Assembly (NCBI GenBank): GCA_022821725.1
Contig: JAJEDB010000075.1
Location: forward strand, 1 to 64,000
Direction of reading: 5' to 3'
Length of the DNA stretch: 64,000 bases
Origin: Candidatus Poribacteria bacterium
GTDB lineage: Bacteria; Poribacteria; WGA-4E; WGA-3G
The notes beneath the pieces are model-generated. The model saw only the letters and a program-made list of their open reading frames with translations, did not search any database and was not told the origin of the DNA. The first letter of the stretch is position 1. Every line of letters starts with the position of its first letter. A program made the translations under genes and the position numbers. Positions 42,817 to 51,074 of the stretch are shown piece after piece.

Positions 42817-43878
42817 ATGCATGACACCAAATATCGCGTAGCCATCATCGGGTGTGGACGGATGGGACAAAACTACGCGGAAGCATACACCACTTATCCC
42901 GACACAGAAATCGTCGCCATCGTCGATGCCAACGCACAGCGACGCGATGTGCTCGGTGCCCGCTTTGACGTTGCTGCGTTGTATCCAGACGTAGAAACCC
43001 TATTGCGCGAGGTTGTCCCGGACGTCGCGGTGGTCGTCACACCCACGAAATACATGAGAGATGTCGTAGTTGCGTGTGCCGAAGCCGGGGTCAAAGGTAT
43101 CTCTACCGAAAAACCGATTGCCGGATGTTTACAAGATGCCGACGTGATGGTTGAAACGTGTGCTGAGCGAGGCGTGGTATTTGCTGGCGGCAACCTGCAG
43201 CGAGCAATGAATGAGGTCCAAGAGGCGGCATCTCGGCTCCACAACGGGGAATTTGGGCACATCCGAGGCGCGAGTGTTCATGGGTTCGGTGGCGAAATTT
43301 CTGGTGGAGGCTGTCAACACATCTCTGTCCTACGGCTGTTTACCAATGCTGAGGTTGCGGAAATCATCGCCTGGGGAACCCCGCCTGAAGCGTTAGAGGC
43401 TGAAACCGATGAAGGTCTCATCATCAACGGGCGTTTTCTGCTTACGAATGGAGTGGAATGCAGCGTCTTCGGAACTCCAACGCCTTGCCGGGGCGTAGAC
43501 GTTTGGACAGACGAATGCCTCGTCCGATGGGATTGGAATCCACCTGAAATTTTCAAAGGCTACGACCCGCACGGCAATCGCATCCAAATCAATCCTAACT
43601 ATAGCCCGTATCCGTGGAGTGAATTCGGTTACCTCACCGGTTCCATTCGCTCCTTCTTAGCGGCTGTTGATGGCAACGGTCACCCGTGGATTACGGGCGC
43701 GGATCTCCGACAAGCATTGGAGGTTGCTATCGCTGCAAAACTCTCCGCGACCCGAAACGGTGCCCCCGTCAAACTTCCGCTTGAGGACAGATCTCTGACG
43801 CTTTATCCGCGTCCGTATCGGTGGATCGGTGGAGACGCAACAGGTAGACCTCAGAGTGTCGCAGAAGCAAAGGGCTAA
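42817..43878 (+). CDS. Gfo/Idh/MocA-family oxidoreductase
   Basis: This 353-residue protein has the NAD(P)-binding fold YRVAIIGCGRMGQNYAEAY at the N-terminus and the substrate-side EKPIAG near 97, the family's catalytic Lys motif. It would reduce or oxidise a sugar, inositol or related polyol. It is the first gene of a rightward cluster of oxidoreductases and PhyH-type oxygenases and follows its own promoter. The substrate cannot be told from sequence. Confidence 0.9.
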   Translation: MHDTKYRVAIIGCGRMGQNYAEAYTTYPDTEIVAIVDANAQRRDVLGARFDVAALYPDVETLLREVVPDVAVVVTPTKYMRDVVVACAEAGVKGISTEKPIAGCLQDADVMVETCAERGVVFAGGNLQRAMNEVQEAASRLHNGEFGHIRGASVHGFGGEISGGGCQHISVLRLFTNAEVAEIIAWGTPPEALEAETDEGLIINGRFLLTNGVECSVFGTPTPCRGVDVWTDECLVRWDWNPPEIFKGYDPHGNRIQINPNYSPYPWSEFGYLTGSIRSFLAAVDGNGHPWITGADLRQALEVAIAAKLSATRNGAPVKLPLEDRSLTLYPRPYRWIGGDATGRPQSVAEAKG

Positions 43879-43908
43879 AGTAGTAGTCTATCCATAACAG
43901 GGGAGCTA

Positions 43909-44700
43909 ATGATGAACGAAGATCAAAAATATCTCTTCGATTTGACCGGATACCTCATCATCGAAAACGCTTTAACGGCGGAAGAGGTTGCCGAGTGCAA
44001 CGCTGCCATTGATCATCACATTGAAGGACTTAGGGAACGAGATACCTCTCTATCAGGCGGCTCAGCAGCACTCGCTGGCACAGCACACCGAATGGACATG
44101 GGCGGCATGCTTGCATGGGAAAAACCGTGGTGTGAACCGTTCCGAAATTTGCTCGTCCATGCCAAGATTAAACCGTGCCTTGAAGAAATTTTAGGCAAAC
44201 AGTATCGACTGGATCACGGTCCGGGCTTAATCGCTATGGAAAAAGGCACGGAAGGCGGCACTTTGCACGGTGGTGGGATTGAACGTCCCAATTTCTCCGA
44301 AGCCTATTTCTTCAAATACGGACGCATATACACAGGTTTGACTGTCGTTGAATACATGCTCGCTGACGAGGGACCCGGCGATGGGGGGTTGGCAATCATA
44401 CCGGGGAGTCATAAGGCGAATCTTCCGTGTCCCAGTATCATGAAACGGTACGAGCAGTATCAGAAACACGTGCTTGAAGTCAATGCCAAGGCTGGCGATG
44501 CCGTAATTTTCACCGAGACTTTGACACACGGCACGCTTCCATGGAAAGGCAGCCATCAACGACGCGCCCTGCTCTACAAGTTTAGTCCTGGATTCCAGTC
44601 TTATGGCATGGGCGCACACCAGATTACCTATCCCGATTACATTGAGGATATGTCCGCTGAGCAGCGGGAAGTTATGGAGGCACCGCACATCCGCCGCTAA
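43909..44700 (+). CDS. PhyH-family protein with HxG instead of HxD
   Basis: This 263-residue protein matches phytanoyl-CoA dioxygenase (PhyH)-type Fe(II)/2-oxoglutarate oxygenases. GSHKANLPCP near 166 and the distal LTHGTLPW (His207) are conserved. The expected proximal HxD is read here as LHGGG, so His120 is followed by Gly122 rather than Asp, assuming this is the right alignment. Loss of that Asp occurs in nonheme iron halogenases and in inactive relatives. The two other PhyH genes nearby keep HxD. GGGGAG precedes two adjacent ATG codons at 43909 and 43912. Confidence 0.8.
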   Translation: MMNEDQKYLFDLTGYLIIENALTAEEVAECNAAIDHHIEGLRERDTSLSGGSAALAGTAHRMDMGGMLAWEKPWCEPFRNLLVHAKIKPCLEEILGKQYRLDHGPGLIAMEKGTEGGTLHGGGIERPNFSEAYFFKYGRIYTGLTVVEYMLADEGPGDGGLAIIPGSHKANLPCPSIMKRYEQYQKHVLEVNAKAGDAVIFTETLTHGTLPWKGSHQRRALLYKFSPGFQSYGMGAHQITYPDYIEDMSAEQREVMEAPHIRR

Positions 44701-44726
44701 GCCGTGGAAATGGTATGCGTATGGCT

Positions 44727-44866
44727 CATGTCCAAATAGGCTGCCTGTTAGCGAATAATTAGAAAAAGCAAGCAGCATTGCAACAACGGCGCAATGCGAA
44801 TATGGAGCAAGAGTGGTTCCTGTCCAAATGACGTGCCTATACGCTTGGCGAATAATTAGAAAAAGG
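44727..44866 (+). repeat. Leader repeat with hairpin, unit 5
   Basis: Two similar segments (TGTCCAAAT…TGCCT…AGCGAATAATTAGAAAAAG near 44729-44769 and …GGCGAATAATTAGAAAAAGG near 44820-44866) flank a hairpin GCATTGC-AACAACGGC-GCAATGC at 44775-44797. The loop is the same as in the hairpin at 45976, but the stem differs with matching changes. It precedes the oxidoreductase ATG at 44875. Confidence 0.6.
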
Positions 44867-44874
44867 AGAAAACG

Positions 44875-45822
44875 ATGTCAAAATTGCGAGTTGCTGTCAT
44901 CGGGTGCGGCGGTAGAGGCCGCGGACACATGAAGATCCTTTCGGAATTTGACGATACCGATCTCGTTGCCGTCTGTGATCCCGTCGAAACGGCACGCGAT
45001 ACCGCCGCTGACCTGTTCAACGTCTCAGCAAAGCACGAGAGTATTGAGGCGTTGTTGGATAACGAAAGCCTGGATGCCATCTTTGTCGCGACACCCGCAC
45101 ACCTCAACGGTGAGGCAGCACTCCCCTGTTTTGAGCGTGGTGTCCATACGCTTTTGGAGAAACCACCGGGCATGAGTGTTGCAGAAACAGTCGCTTTGAG
45201 GACTGCAGCAGAACGGACAGGGGCGAAAGGGATGGTGGGTTGGAACCGCCGCTTTCACCCGATCATCGTCGAAGCGAAACGCCAAGTGACCGCACGCGGT
45301 CCTGTGACACAAATCGTCGGTGAATTTCACAAGAGCATTACCCGATTGGGGCAAGGGAACAGATTTCCAGAACACTTGATGGACAACATGTTTTTGGAGA
45401 CACCCATCCACGCCCTTGATGCAATTCGCGCCATCGCCGAAGCCGATGTCCAGGAAGTTCATAGTGTCGTTCAGCGGACCATCTCAGATTACAAAGATGT
45501 CCACGCCGCACTCATCCTGTTCGATAACGGCTGTGTCGCCCAACACATCGCCAACTACACCACAGACGCTCGTCTTGAACGCTATGAAATTCACGGCAGA
45601 GACATCTCTGCTTATCTTGAAGGGGTCTCCCAAGGAACCGTTTTCTGTGATGGGGGGCAACACAAACTCACCGAGGCAGGCACCGGTGGCACTGTTGAGC
45701 AAAACAGATATTTCTTGGATTGTGTCAAATCCAATACGCCGGTTTCGTTCCCTGCTGCGAATCTCGACGAGGCTGTGAAAACTATGGAACTCGCCGAAGC
45801 AATTCTCAGTGGATTGCGTTAA
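44875..45822 (+). CDS. Gfo/Idh/MocA-family oxidoreductase
   Basis: This 315-residue protein starts with the cofactor fold LRVAVIGCGGRGRGHMKIL and has the EKPPGMSVAE catalytic segment near 99. The middle contains HALDAIRAIAEAD typical of the family's C-terminal domain. It is preceded by a hairpin-bearing leader repeat and GGAGAAAACG before the ATG. Its substrate is unknown; its neighbours are PhyH-type oxygenases. Confidence 0.9.
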   Translation: MSKLRVAVIGCGGRGRGHMKILSEFDDTDLVAVCDPVETARDTAADLFNVSAKHESIEALLDNESLDAIFVATPAHLNGEAALPCFERGVHTLLEKPPGMSVAETVALRTAAERTGAKGMVGWNRRFHPIIVEAKRQVTARGPVTQIVGEFHKSITRLGQGNRFPEHLMDNMFLETPIHALDAIRAIAEADVQEVHSVVQRTISDYKDVHAALILFDNGCVAQHIANYTTDARLERYEIHGRDISAYLEGVSQGTVFCDGGQHKLTEAGTGGTVEQNRYFLDCVKSNTPVSFPAANLDEAVKTMELAEAILSGLR

Positions 45823-45827
45823 GGTAA

Positions 45828-46060
45828 GTTAGAAAACGGTAGCCTGCAATACTGGTGCAGGGTGTTTTTGATAGAGTTTTTCTGCGTATTGCTGGGGCGT
45901 TTCTTCAGGTTTGAGGAACGCATTTGACAGTGTGAAGGTATGTCATTCTTCCGTAAGGTAAGTTAGAAAACGGTAGCCTGCAACAACGGCGCAGGCGGAT
46001 TTGGGGAACGCACTTGATAGTTTAAACGCACGTCGTTCCTCCGCAAGGAAAAATTAAAAA
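45828..46060 (+). repeat. Two tandem leader repeat units with hairpins (units 1 and 2)
   Basis: AAGGTAAGTTAGAAAACGGT is followed by AGCCTGC at both 45831 and 45957. Hairpins are CCTGC-AATACTGGT-GCAGG (45843-45861) and GCCTGC-AACAACGGC-GCAGGC (45976-45996). The second unit ends CCGCAAGGAAAAATTAAAAA directly before the ATG at 46061, so its tail supplies the ribosome site. Confidence 0.65.
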
Positions 46061-46885
46061 ATGCCAACGCTTGACGAACACTTTGAAGCCTATAAAACCG
46101 AGGGTTTCACAATCTTTGAGAAGGTTTTTGACGAACCTCAGATGCAAAGGTGGCGGGAGAAACACCGAGAACTCTCCGCAGCCAACGACGGACAAACATG
46201 GTTCGGAAACACCCTTGAATTGGCACCCGAACTGATGTGGCCCGCTGTCTCACATCCCACAATCCTTGAATTCATAGAAAAGGTGATGGGTCCCTTTGTG
46301 CAATTAGACAACCTCACACTTGCTGCGTTTGCGTCAATTGAAAAAGAAAAAGCGAAGGGCAGGGTCTCTGGTTGGCACCGCGATCGCTGGGCACATGTTC
46401 CTTTTACCGATGCCTATCACCGCCCGAACGCCATCAACGCTATATCCTATTTGCAGGATTTAACCGATGAATACGGACCCCTCCGTGTCATTGTCGGTTC
46501 ACATCGAAAACCCATTACTATGGAAGATTCACAACGCAGTGTCCCACATCCCGACGAAACACTCGTCCACATGAAAGCCGGCGATGTCGTCATCACACAT
46601 AACGGGCTCATTCACTCCGGGACACCGAATACCTCTGGAAACTTACGCTACTTCTTCAGCATTTATTATAATCTAACATGGCTGAAACACACCGATCATC
46701 ACACGGGTCCGCATACCCAAAAGTTGTTGGAGACTGCAAAAGCTACCAATAATCATCGACACATGCGACTCCTCGGTGTGGACGAGCAACTCCAACCCCG
46801 ATGCAACTCCGGCTTCCTCCGCGCCGACGAAGAACGCTGGGAAGAGTGGACAACCGCTGACCGTGACGCAATTAAGGAGGCATAA
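46061..46885 (+). CDS. PhyH-family Fe(II)/2-oxoglutarate dioxygenase
   Basis: This 274-residue protein has an intact facial triad: WHRD (His106, Asp108) and distal IHSGTPN (His185), with GSHRKPI near 146. It would hydroxylate or otherwise oxidise a small substrate with 2-oxoglutarate and O2. It is preceded by a hairpin leader repeat and followed after 3 nt by a second PhyH gene, so the two are co-transcribed. The substrate is unknown. Confidence 0.87.
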   Translation: MPTLDEHFEAYKTEGFTIFEKVFDEPQMQRWREKHRELSAANDGQTWFGNTLELAPELMWPAVSHPTILEFIEKVMGPFVQLDNLTLAAFASIEKEKAKGRVSGWHRDRWAHVPFTDAYHRPNAINAISYLQDLTDEYGPLRVIVGSHRKPITMEDSQRSVPHPDETLVHMKAGDVVITHNGLIHSGTPNTSGNLRYFFSIYYNLTWLKHTDHHTGPHTQKLLETAKATNNHRHMRLLGVDEQLQPRCNSGFLRADEERWEEWTTADRDAIKEA

Positions 46886-46888
46886 CCG

Positions 46889-47635
46889 ATGGCAAATCCG
46901 AGCGTAGTGCCACCAACACTCAACGTCGAACTGGATCACCAACTGCAACAAGAGGTCAACTTCTTCCTCAATTGGGGGTATCTCGTCGTTGACAACGCCG
47001 CGACGCCAGAACAGATTGAATCGTTGCGTGCGGCACTTGATGCGAGTTACGAACGCAACAACAAAAGCCAATTCATTGGTGAACTTCTTGAGGAAGACGA
47101 GCGGTTCGCGTTTCTCTTAGACAATCCACCCGTCCTAAAGCGGATGGAAGCCATATTGGGGACGTGTGTCCAACTCCACAGTGCAACGGCGCGCATTACG
47201 GAACCCGGAACGCCGGATCAGCAGTGGCATCGCGATGGTCCCTGGCCCGTCGCACCCAACGGAACGCCTTATGGGAGTCTCCCCGCACAGATTAACTGCG
47301 GCTATTATCTCGACGAGGTCACCGATGAAAACGGTCCTACCGTTATCCAACCCGGCAGCCACAGGGCACCCTTCCGTCCGCCACGCACGCCTGTCGAATT
47401 GCCCGATGAAAAGCGTGTGCTTGTGTCCCCTGGACAAGCGGTTATGTTCGACGGATGGACCTGGCATCGGGGCGCGGCTAACAATTCTTCAGAATGTCGG
47501 CGCGTCTGCCTCATGTGCTACCAGAACGCGTGGATGAAGTCGCGTGAACCCTTTGATGGGCCTCGCGTCACAAAACTCCGGGAAGAAGGCACACCGCAAC
47601 AGCAACTCTTACTTGGCGCAATCCCAAAATGGTAA
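46889..47635 (+). CDS. PhyH-family Fe(II)/2-oxoglutarate dioxygenase
   Basis: This 248-residue protein has QWHRDGPW (His114, Asp116), PGSHRAPF near 155 and distal TWHRGA (His193), a complete metal triad. It is encoded 3 nt after the preceding PhyH gene. The pair may act in sequence or as a heteromer on the same substrate. The following 350-bp gap is packed with repeats. Confidence 0.87.
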   Translation: MANPSVVPPTLNVELDHQLQQEVNFFLNWGYLVVDNAATPEQIESLRAALDASYERNNKSQFIGELLEEDERFAFLLDNPPVLKRMEAILGTCVQLHSATARITEPGTPDQQWHRDGPWPVAPNGTPYGSLPAQINCGYYLDEVTDENGPTVIQPGSHRAPFRPPRTPVELPDEKRVLVSPGQAVMFDGWTWHRGAANNSSECRRVCLMCYQNAWMKSREPFDGPRVTKLREEGTPQQQLLLGAIPKW

Positions 47636-47987
47636 CTATTGTAGGAGGGGCAGCCTGCAACAATCCGCAGAAATACCGGATTTAGTCTGGGAATAGACTG
47701 GATTTAGTCTACGGATAGACTAAATCCGTTCCTTGTATTACATTTCCATTCCTTGTATTACATTGCAAAAACACGCAGGCGACTCGAACACAGAAACCGT
47801 CAAGTTACAAGTTCCGTTACTTATCCGCAAGGTATAATTAAAAGACGGAAATTATATTGTAGCATAATCTGTTAGGTTGTGCAGTTCTAACAAGACGGGC
47901 AGCCTGCAACAACGACGCAGGCGGCTCTACGGAGAGGTGCTTGATTTATCAGACCAACCTGACCGAACCGCAAGGAAAATTAAAAAG
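47636..47987 (+). repeat. Repeat-packed leader region (units 3 and 4)
   Basis: No gene is seen. It holds two hairpin leader units (CTGC-AACAATCC-GCAG at 47655-47670 and GCCTGC-AACAACGAC-GCAGGC at 47902-47922), an 11-bp hairpin GGATTTAGTCT/AGACTAAATCC (47700-47727) with an extra direct copy of the arm, a direct repeat TTCCTTGTATTACATT ×2 (47729-47765), and a CCGCAAGGTATAATTAAAAG tail (47828-47847). The last unit ends CCGCAAGGAAAATTAAAAAG just before the ATG at 47988. Confidence 0.65.
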
Positions 47988-49442
47988 ATGAATCTTGCTT
48001 ATATTGTTATTGATACACTCCGCTACGACTACATCGGCGCAAACGGAAACGACTGGATAGAAACCCCCAACATAGATCGGTTCGCCTCGGAAGCCTTAGC
48101 TTATGACTACGCCTTCTGCGCCAGTTTCCCAACGATTCCCTACCGCACTGATGTCATCACTGGACAATACGGAGCACCCATCCATCCGTGGAAACCGCTC
48201 CGACACGAACGCCAAACCCTACCGTGGACACTCGCAGAAAACGGCTACGCCACGCAACTCATTCACGATACACCACACCTTGTCAACGGCGGACATAACT
48301 TCGATTGGCCCTTCCACGCATGGACGTTCGTTCGAGGCGCCGAAGTGGACAGGGACTGGATCACCGATACCGTCGTATGGCCCGATAACTGGGCGCGTCA
48401 ACCCCTCTTTGATTGTATTGACGACAAAGCCGCTGAATCGGGAATGCTCCGCAGCTACGCACGCGCAAACAGAAACCGCAAAAAACCTGAAGATTGGAAC
48501 TGCGCAAGACTCTTCAACACCGCTGCACAATTCCTCAAAGACAATGCCCAGCGAGACAATTTCTTCCTCTGGGTAGACTGCTTCGATCCACACGAACCTT
48601 GGGACGCACCGCTTGAGTTCATGAAAAAATACGATACCCGTCCAGGGTACGACGGACGTGTTGACCCGCGCAGCCTCGGGGCACGCGGTAATGCGAAGCT
48701 CTCAGATGAAGCAATACAGCACATCAAAGCGCAATACGCCGCGAAAACGACATGGATGGACCACTGCTTCGGACAATTTCTGGATGCCCTTGAATCCACG
48801 GGACTTGACAAGAATACCGCTGTCATCTTTACTGCTGACCACGGGACGAACGTCGGTGAACGTGGTAGGTTCGGTAAAGGACAACCCGTTCGTCAGCAGG
48901 AGACGCATGTCCCGCTCTTTATTCGGTTGCCCGAGGGAGATACCGGGAGAAGCAACGTCATCGTCCAACCCCAAGACTTTTTCCCAACAATTCTCAATAT
49001 CTTAGGTGAAGCACGTCCTGACGGTATTGAAGGACACGACATCGTAACCCCAGCGCGTAATGGGGAAGCCGGTGAAAGGCAGCTTGCACTCTCAGGTGGA
49101 AGTATTGAGCGGTGGGAGAACACCACAGAGAACCCGAATCTCAACCTCTTCACTATCTTCGACCGTGAATGGAGTTTAGAGGTTGGCACGAAACCTGAAA
49201 ATTCAAAACTCGTCCGACTCGGTGGATTGGACGATGTTGCCAGCGAACATCCCGATGTCGTCGCCAAACTGCACGCCGCCGCTATTGATGAAATCGAACG
49301 CCGTGGCACCGATCCCGCACTCATGGCATGGTTGCGGAGTGGGGGTGAGGACACTTTTCCAACCGATGCCAACTACTGGGACGGCTATCCTGGACCCGCA
49401 GGTTACCGCCCCTACTTCGGGAAACTCTACACGGGTGAGTAA
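47988..49442 (+). CDS. Sulfatase-like alkaline-phosphatase-superfamily hydrolase with Thr nucleophile position
   Basis: This 484-residue protein follows the sulfatase fold: IVIDTLRYDYIG at 6-17 carries the first metal Asp residues, and FTADHGTNVGERGRFGKG near 280 carries the later metal and Lys/His ligands. At the active-site signature C-x-P-x-R the protein reads TIPYR (49-53), so Thr replaces the Cys that is normally converted to formylglycine. Thr is used in phosphoethanolamine transferases of the same superfamily; this protein may therefore be a phosphohydrolase or transferase, or lack sulfatase activity. The start at 47988 follows AAGGAAAATTAAAAAG from the leader repeat. Confidence 0.85.
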   Translation: MNLAYIVIDTLRYDYIGANGNDWIETPNIDRFASEALAYDYAFCASFPTIPYRTDVITGQYGAPIHPWKPLRHERQTLPWTLAENGYATQLIHDTPHLVNGGHNFDWPFHAWTFVRGAEVDRDWITDTVVWPDNWARQPLFDCIDDKAAESGMLRSYARANRNRKKPEDWNCARLFNTAAQFLKDNAQRDNFFLWVDCFDPHEPWDAPLEFMKKYDTRPGYDGRVDPRSLGARGNAKLSDEAIQHIKAQYAAKTTWMDHCFGQFLDALESTGLDKNTAVIFTADHGTNVGERGRFGKGQPVRQQETHVPLFIRLPEGDTGRSNVIVQPQDFFPTILNILGEARPDGIEGHDIVTPARNGEAGERQLALSGGSIERWENTTENPNLNLFTIFDREWSLEVGTKPENSKLVRLGGLDDVASEHPDVVAKLHAAAIDEIERRGTDPALMAWLRSGGEDTFPTDANYWDGYPGPAGYRPYFGKLYTGE

Positions 49443-49471
49443 TTTTTTCGACTTTTTCCAATCACGACAGG

Positions 49472-49565
49472 TGCGGTTTCCTAAACGCTATAGTTATTTA
49501 GTTTTCCGTTTTTTTTACGCGTTTTTGATCCTCCAGCCCGGTAGGTGCGGTTTCCCAACCGCACC
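49472..49565. repeat. GGTGCGGTT-type hairpins upstream of orphan antitoxin
   Basis: GGTGCGGTT-TCCC-AACCGCACC (49544-49565) is a perfect 9-bp hairpin. A weaker version GTGCGGTTTCCTAAACGC lies at 49471-49488. A related hairpin with a changed but still paired stem is at 51025-51043. Confidence 0.55.
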
Positions 49566-49643
49566 CCAAACTTGACAACGCTTCAGGCTTCTGATACCAT
49601 ATTAACAAAAATTCGAGAAAATTCTCCTTTAAGGAGTTCTATA

Positions 49644-49874
49644 ATGAAGAATTCGGAACTGCAGAAGCAAGCGATGATGTTAATCGAGCGACTCCCAAAG
49701 AAAAAACTTAAAGCTGCTATAGATTATATGACCTATCTCTATGACAAAGAGGCGTGGGAAGCAACATACGAACTGGCAAGCGATCCTGAAATTGCCAAAG
49801 ACCTAAAAGAAGCTGAAGCCGATGTGAAAGCCTGCAGACTCAAAAGTTGGGCTGATGTTAAGCGTGAAGTTTGA
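49644..49874 (+). CDS. Small antitoxin-like protein without adjacent toxin
   Basis: This 76-residue protein (MKNSELQKQAMMLIERLPKK…) is helical and ends in a charged segment, like DUF2281/RelB-type antitoxins. AAGGAG lies 7 nt before the ATG at 49644; a longer in-frame reading upstream spans intergenic repeats and is rejected. No toxin gene is next to it; the next gene is an oxidoreductase. It may be a solitary antitoxin or have lost its partner. Confidence 0.65.
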   Translation: MKNSELQKQAMMLIERLPKKKLKAAIDYMTYLYDKEAWEATYELASDPEIAKDLKEAEADVKACRLKSWADVKREV

Positions 49875-49958
49875 AGTCCAAAAAGCGTATGTCCCGTAAT
49901 TCAAAACTATATCAGTATTGGAATCTATCTAACTTAACCCCTCTCAAAGGAGAAAACC

Positions 49959-51008
49959 ATGCCACGCACATACAAAGCCTGTCTCATCGGATGCGGACGG
50001 ATGGGCGCGACCATTGACGACGAAGTCGAAGGCAGAGACGATAGTTTTATTTGGCAACCCTTCTCGCATGCTGCCGCCGCTGTCGCCTGTGAACGAACAG
50101 ACCTCGTCGCAGTCTCAGATGTCTTTGCCGAGAAAGCCGAAGCCATCAGGCAACGCTACGGAGCCGAGCGCGCCTATACAGACTACCAAGAGATGATCGA
50201 AAAGGAGAAACCCGACATCGTCTGTATCGCCACGCGTCCCGGTCCACATGCCGATATGACCGTCTTTGCCGCCGAAAATGGGGTCAAGGGCATCTACTGT
50301 GAAAAACCGCTCTGCTGTTCCATGGAAGAGGCGGACATTATGGTAGACATCGTTCAAAAGCACGGCGTCAAATTCAACTACGGCACACAGCGTCGTTACA
50401 TGCCGATCTATCGCAAAGTGCGTGAGTTTGTGGATGCTGGTGAAATCGGTGATGTCTTATGCTCCATCGCCCAATACGGAGCGGGTTCCGCGCTTTGGGG
50501 ATTGACGCACGCCGCAGACATGCTCCTCTTTCTCGCCGGTGATCCGGAAGTAGATTTCGTAACGGGCGCGATTATATGCAACGATTCAGATTGGGATGGC
50601 AACCGTCTCAACGCTGACCCGGGTATCGCCTGTGGTTACATCCGATATTCCAACGGGGTCCACGGCTATAACACCGCAGGCACCGGACCCGAATATGAGG
50701 TCTGCGGCACCGCCGGTAAGATCCGTATACAAAACAATAGTAGAGAAATCCAATTCCGGAAAAAAGACGGGAGCTTCTTTGAAGAAGTGCCGTTCCCAGA
50801 GACATCCCGTGCGACAGGCACTGTCATGGGCATCACTGACATCGCCGAAGCACTTGATGAAGACCGCGAGACCAAAGGACCTGCCCACCTCGCGCGCCGA
50901 AGTATAGAGACGCTCATGGGGATGATCGAATCGCATCGCCTTGGGGGCAAACACATTACGCTCCCCATGGAAAATCGGTCTCTCTACGTTACCAGAGACA
51001 ATTGGTAG
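49959..51008 (+). CDS. Gfo/Idh/MocA-family oxidoreductase
   Basis: This 349-residue protein has KACLIGCGRMGATIDDE at the N-terminus and CEKPLCCSMEEAD near 109. The middle contains QRRYMPIYRKVREFVDAGEIGDV and GLTHAADMLLFLAGDP typical of the family. AAAGGAG precedes the ATG. It is the third family member in the cluster. The substrate is unknown. Confidence 0.9.
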   Translation: MPRTYKACLIGCGRMGATIDDEVEGRDDSFIWQPFSHAAAAVACERTDLVAVSDVFAEKAEAIRQRYGAERAYTDYQEMIEKEKPDIVCIATRPGPHADMTVFAAENGVKGIYCEKPLCCSMEEADIMVDIVQKHGVKFNYGTQRRYMPIYRKVREFVDAGEIGDVLCSIAQYGAGSALWGLTHAADMLLFLAGDPEVDFVTGAIICNDSDWDGNRLNADPGIACGYIRYSNGVHGYNTAGTGPEYEVCGTAGKIRIQNNSREIQFRKKDGSFFEEVPFPETSRATGTVMGITDIAEALDEDRETKGPAHLARRSIETLMGMIESHRLGGKHITLPMENRSLYVTRDNW

Positions 51009-51024
51009 CATCACCCTCCGGTAG

Positions 51025-51043
51025 GCGCGCTTTCTAAGCGCGC
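51025..51043. repeat. GCGCGCTT-TCT-AAGCGCGC hairpin
   Basis: A perfect 8-bp hairpin in the gap before the MoxR gene. Together with the GGTAGG prefix it matches the hairpin at 49544, with both arms changed in step (G-to-C with C-to-G). Confidence 0.5.
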
Positions 51044-51074
51044 TTATCTCTGCATCTCATCTCGCCTAAAAAAC

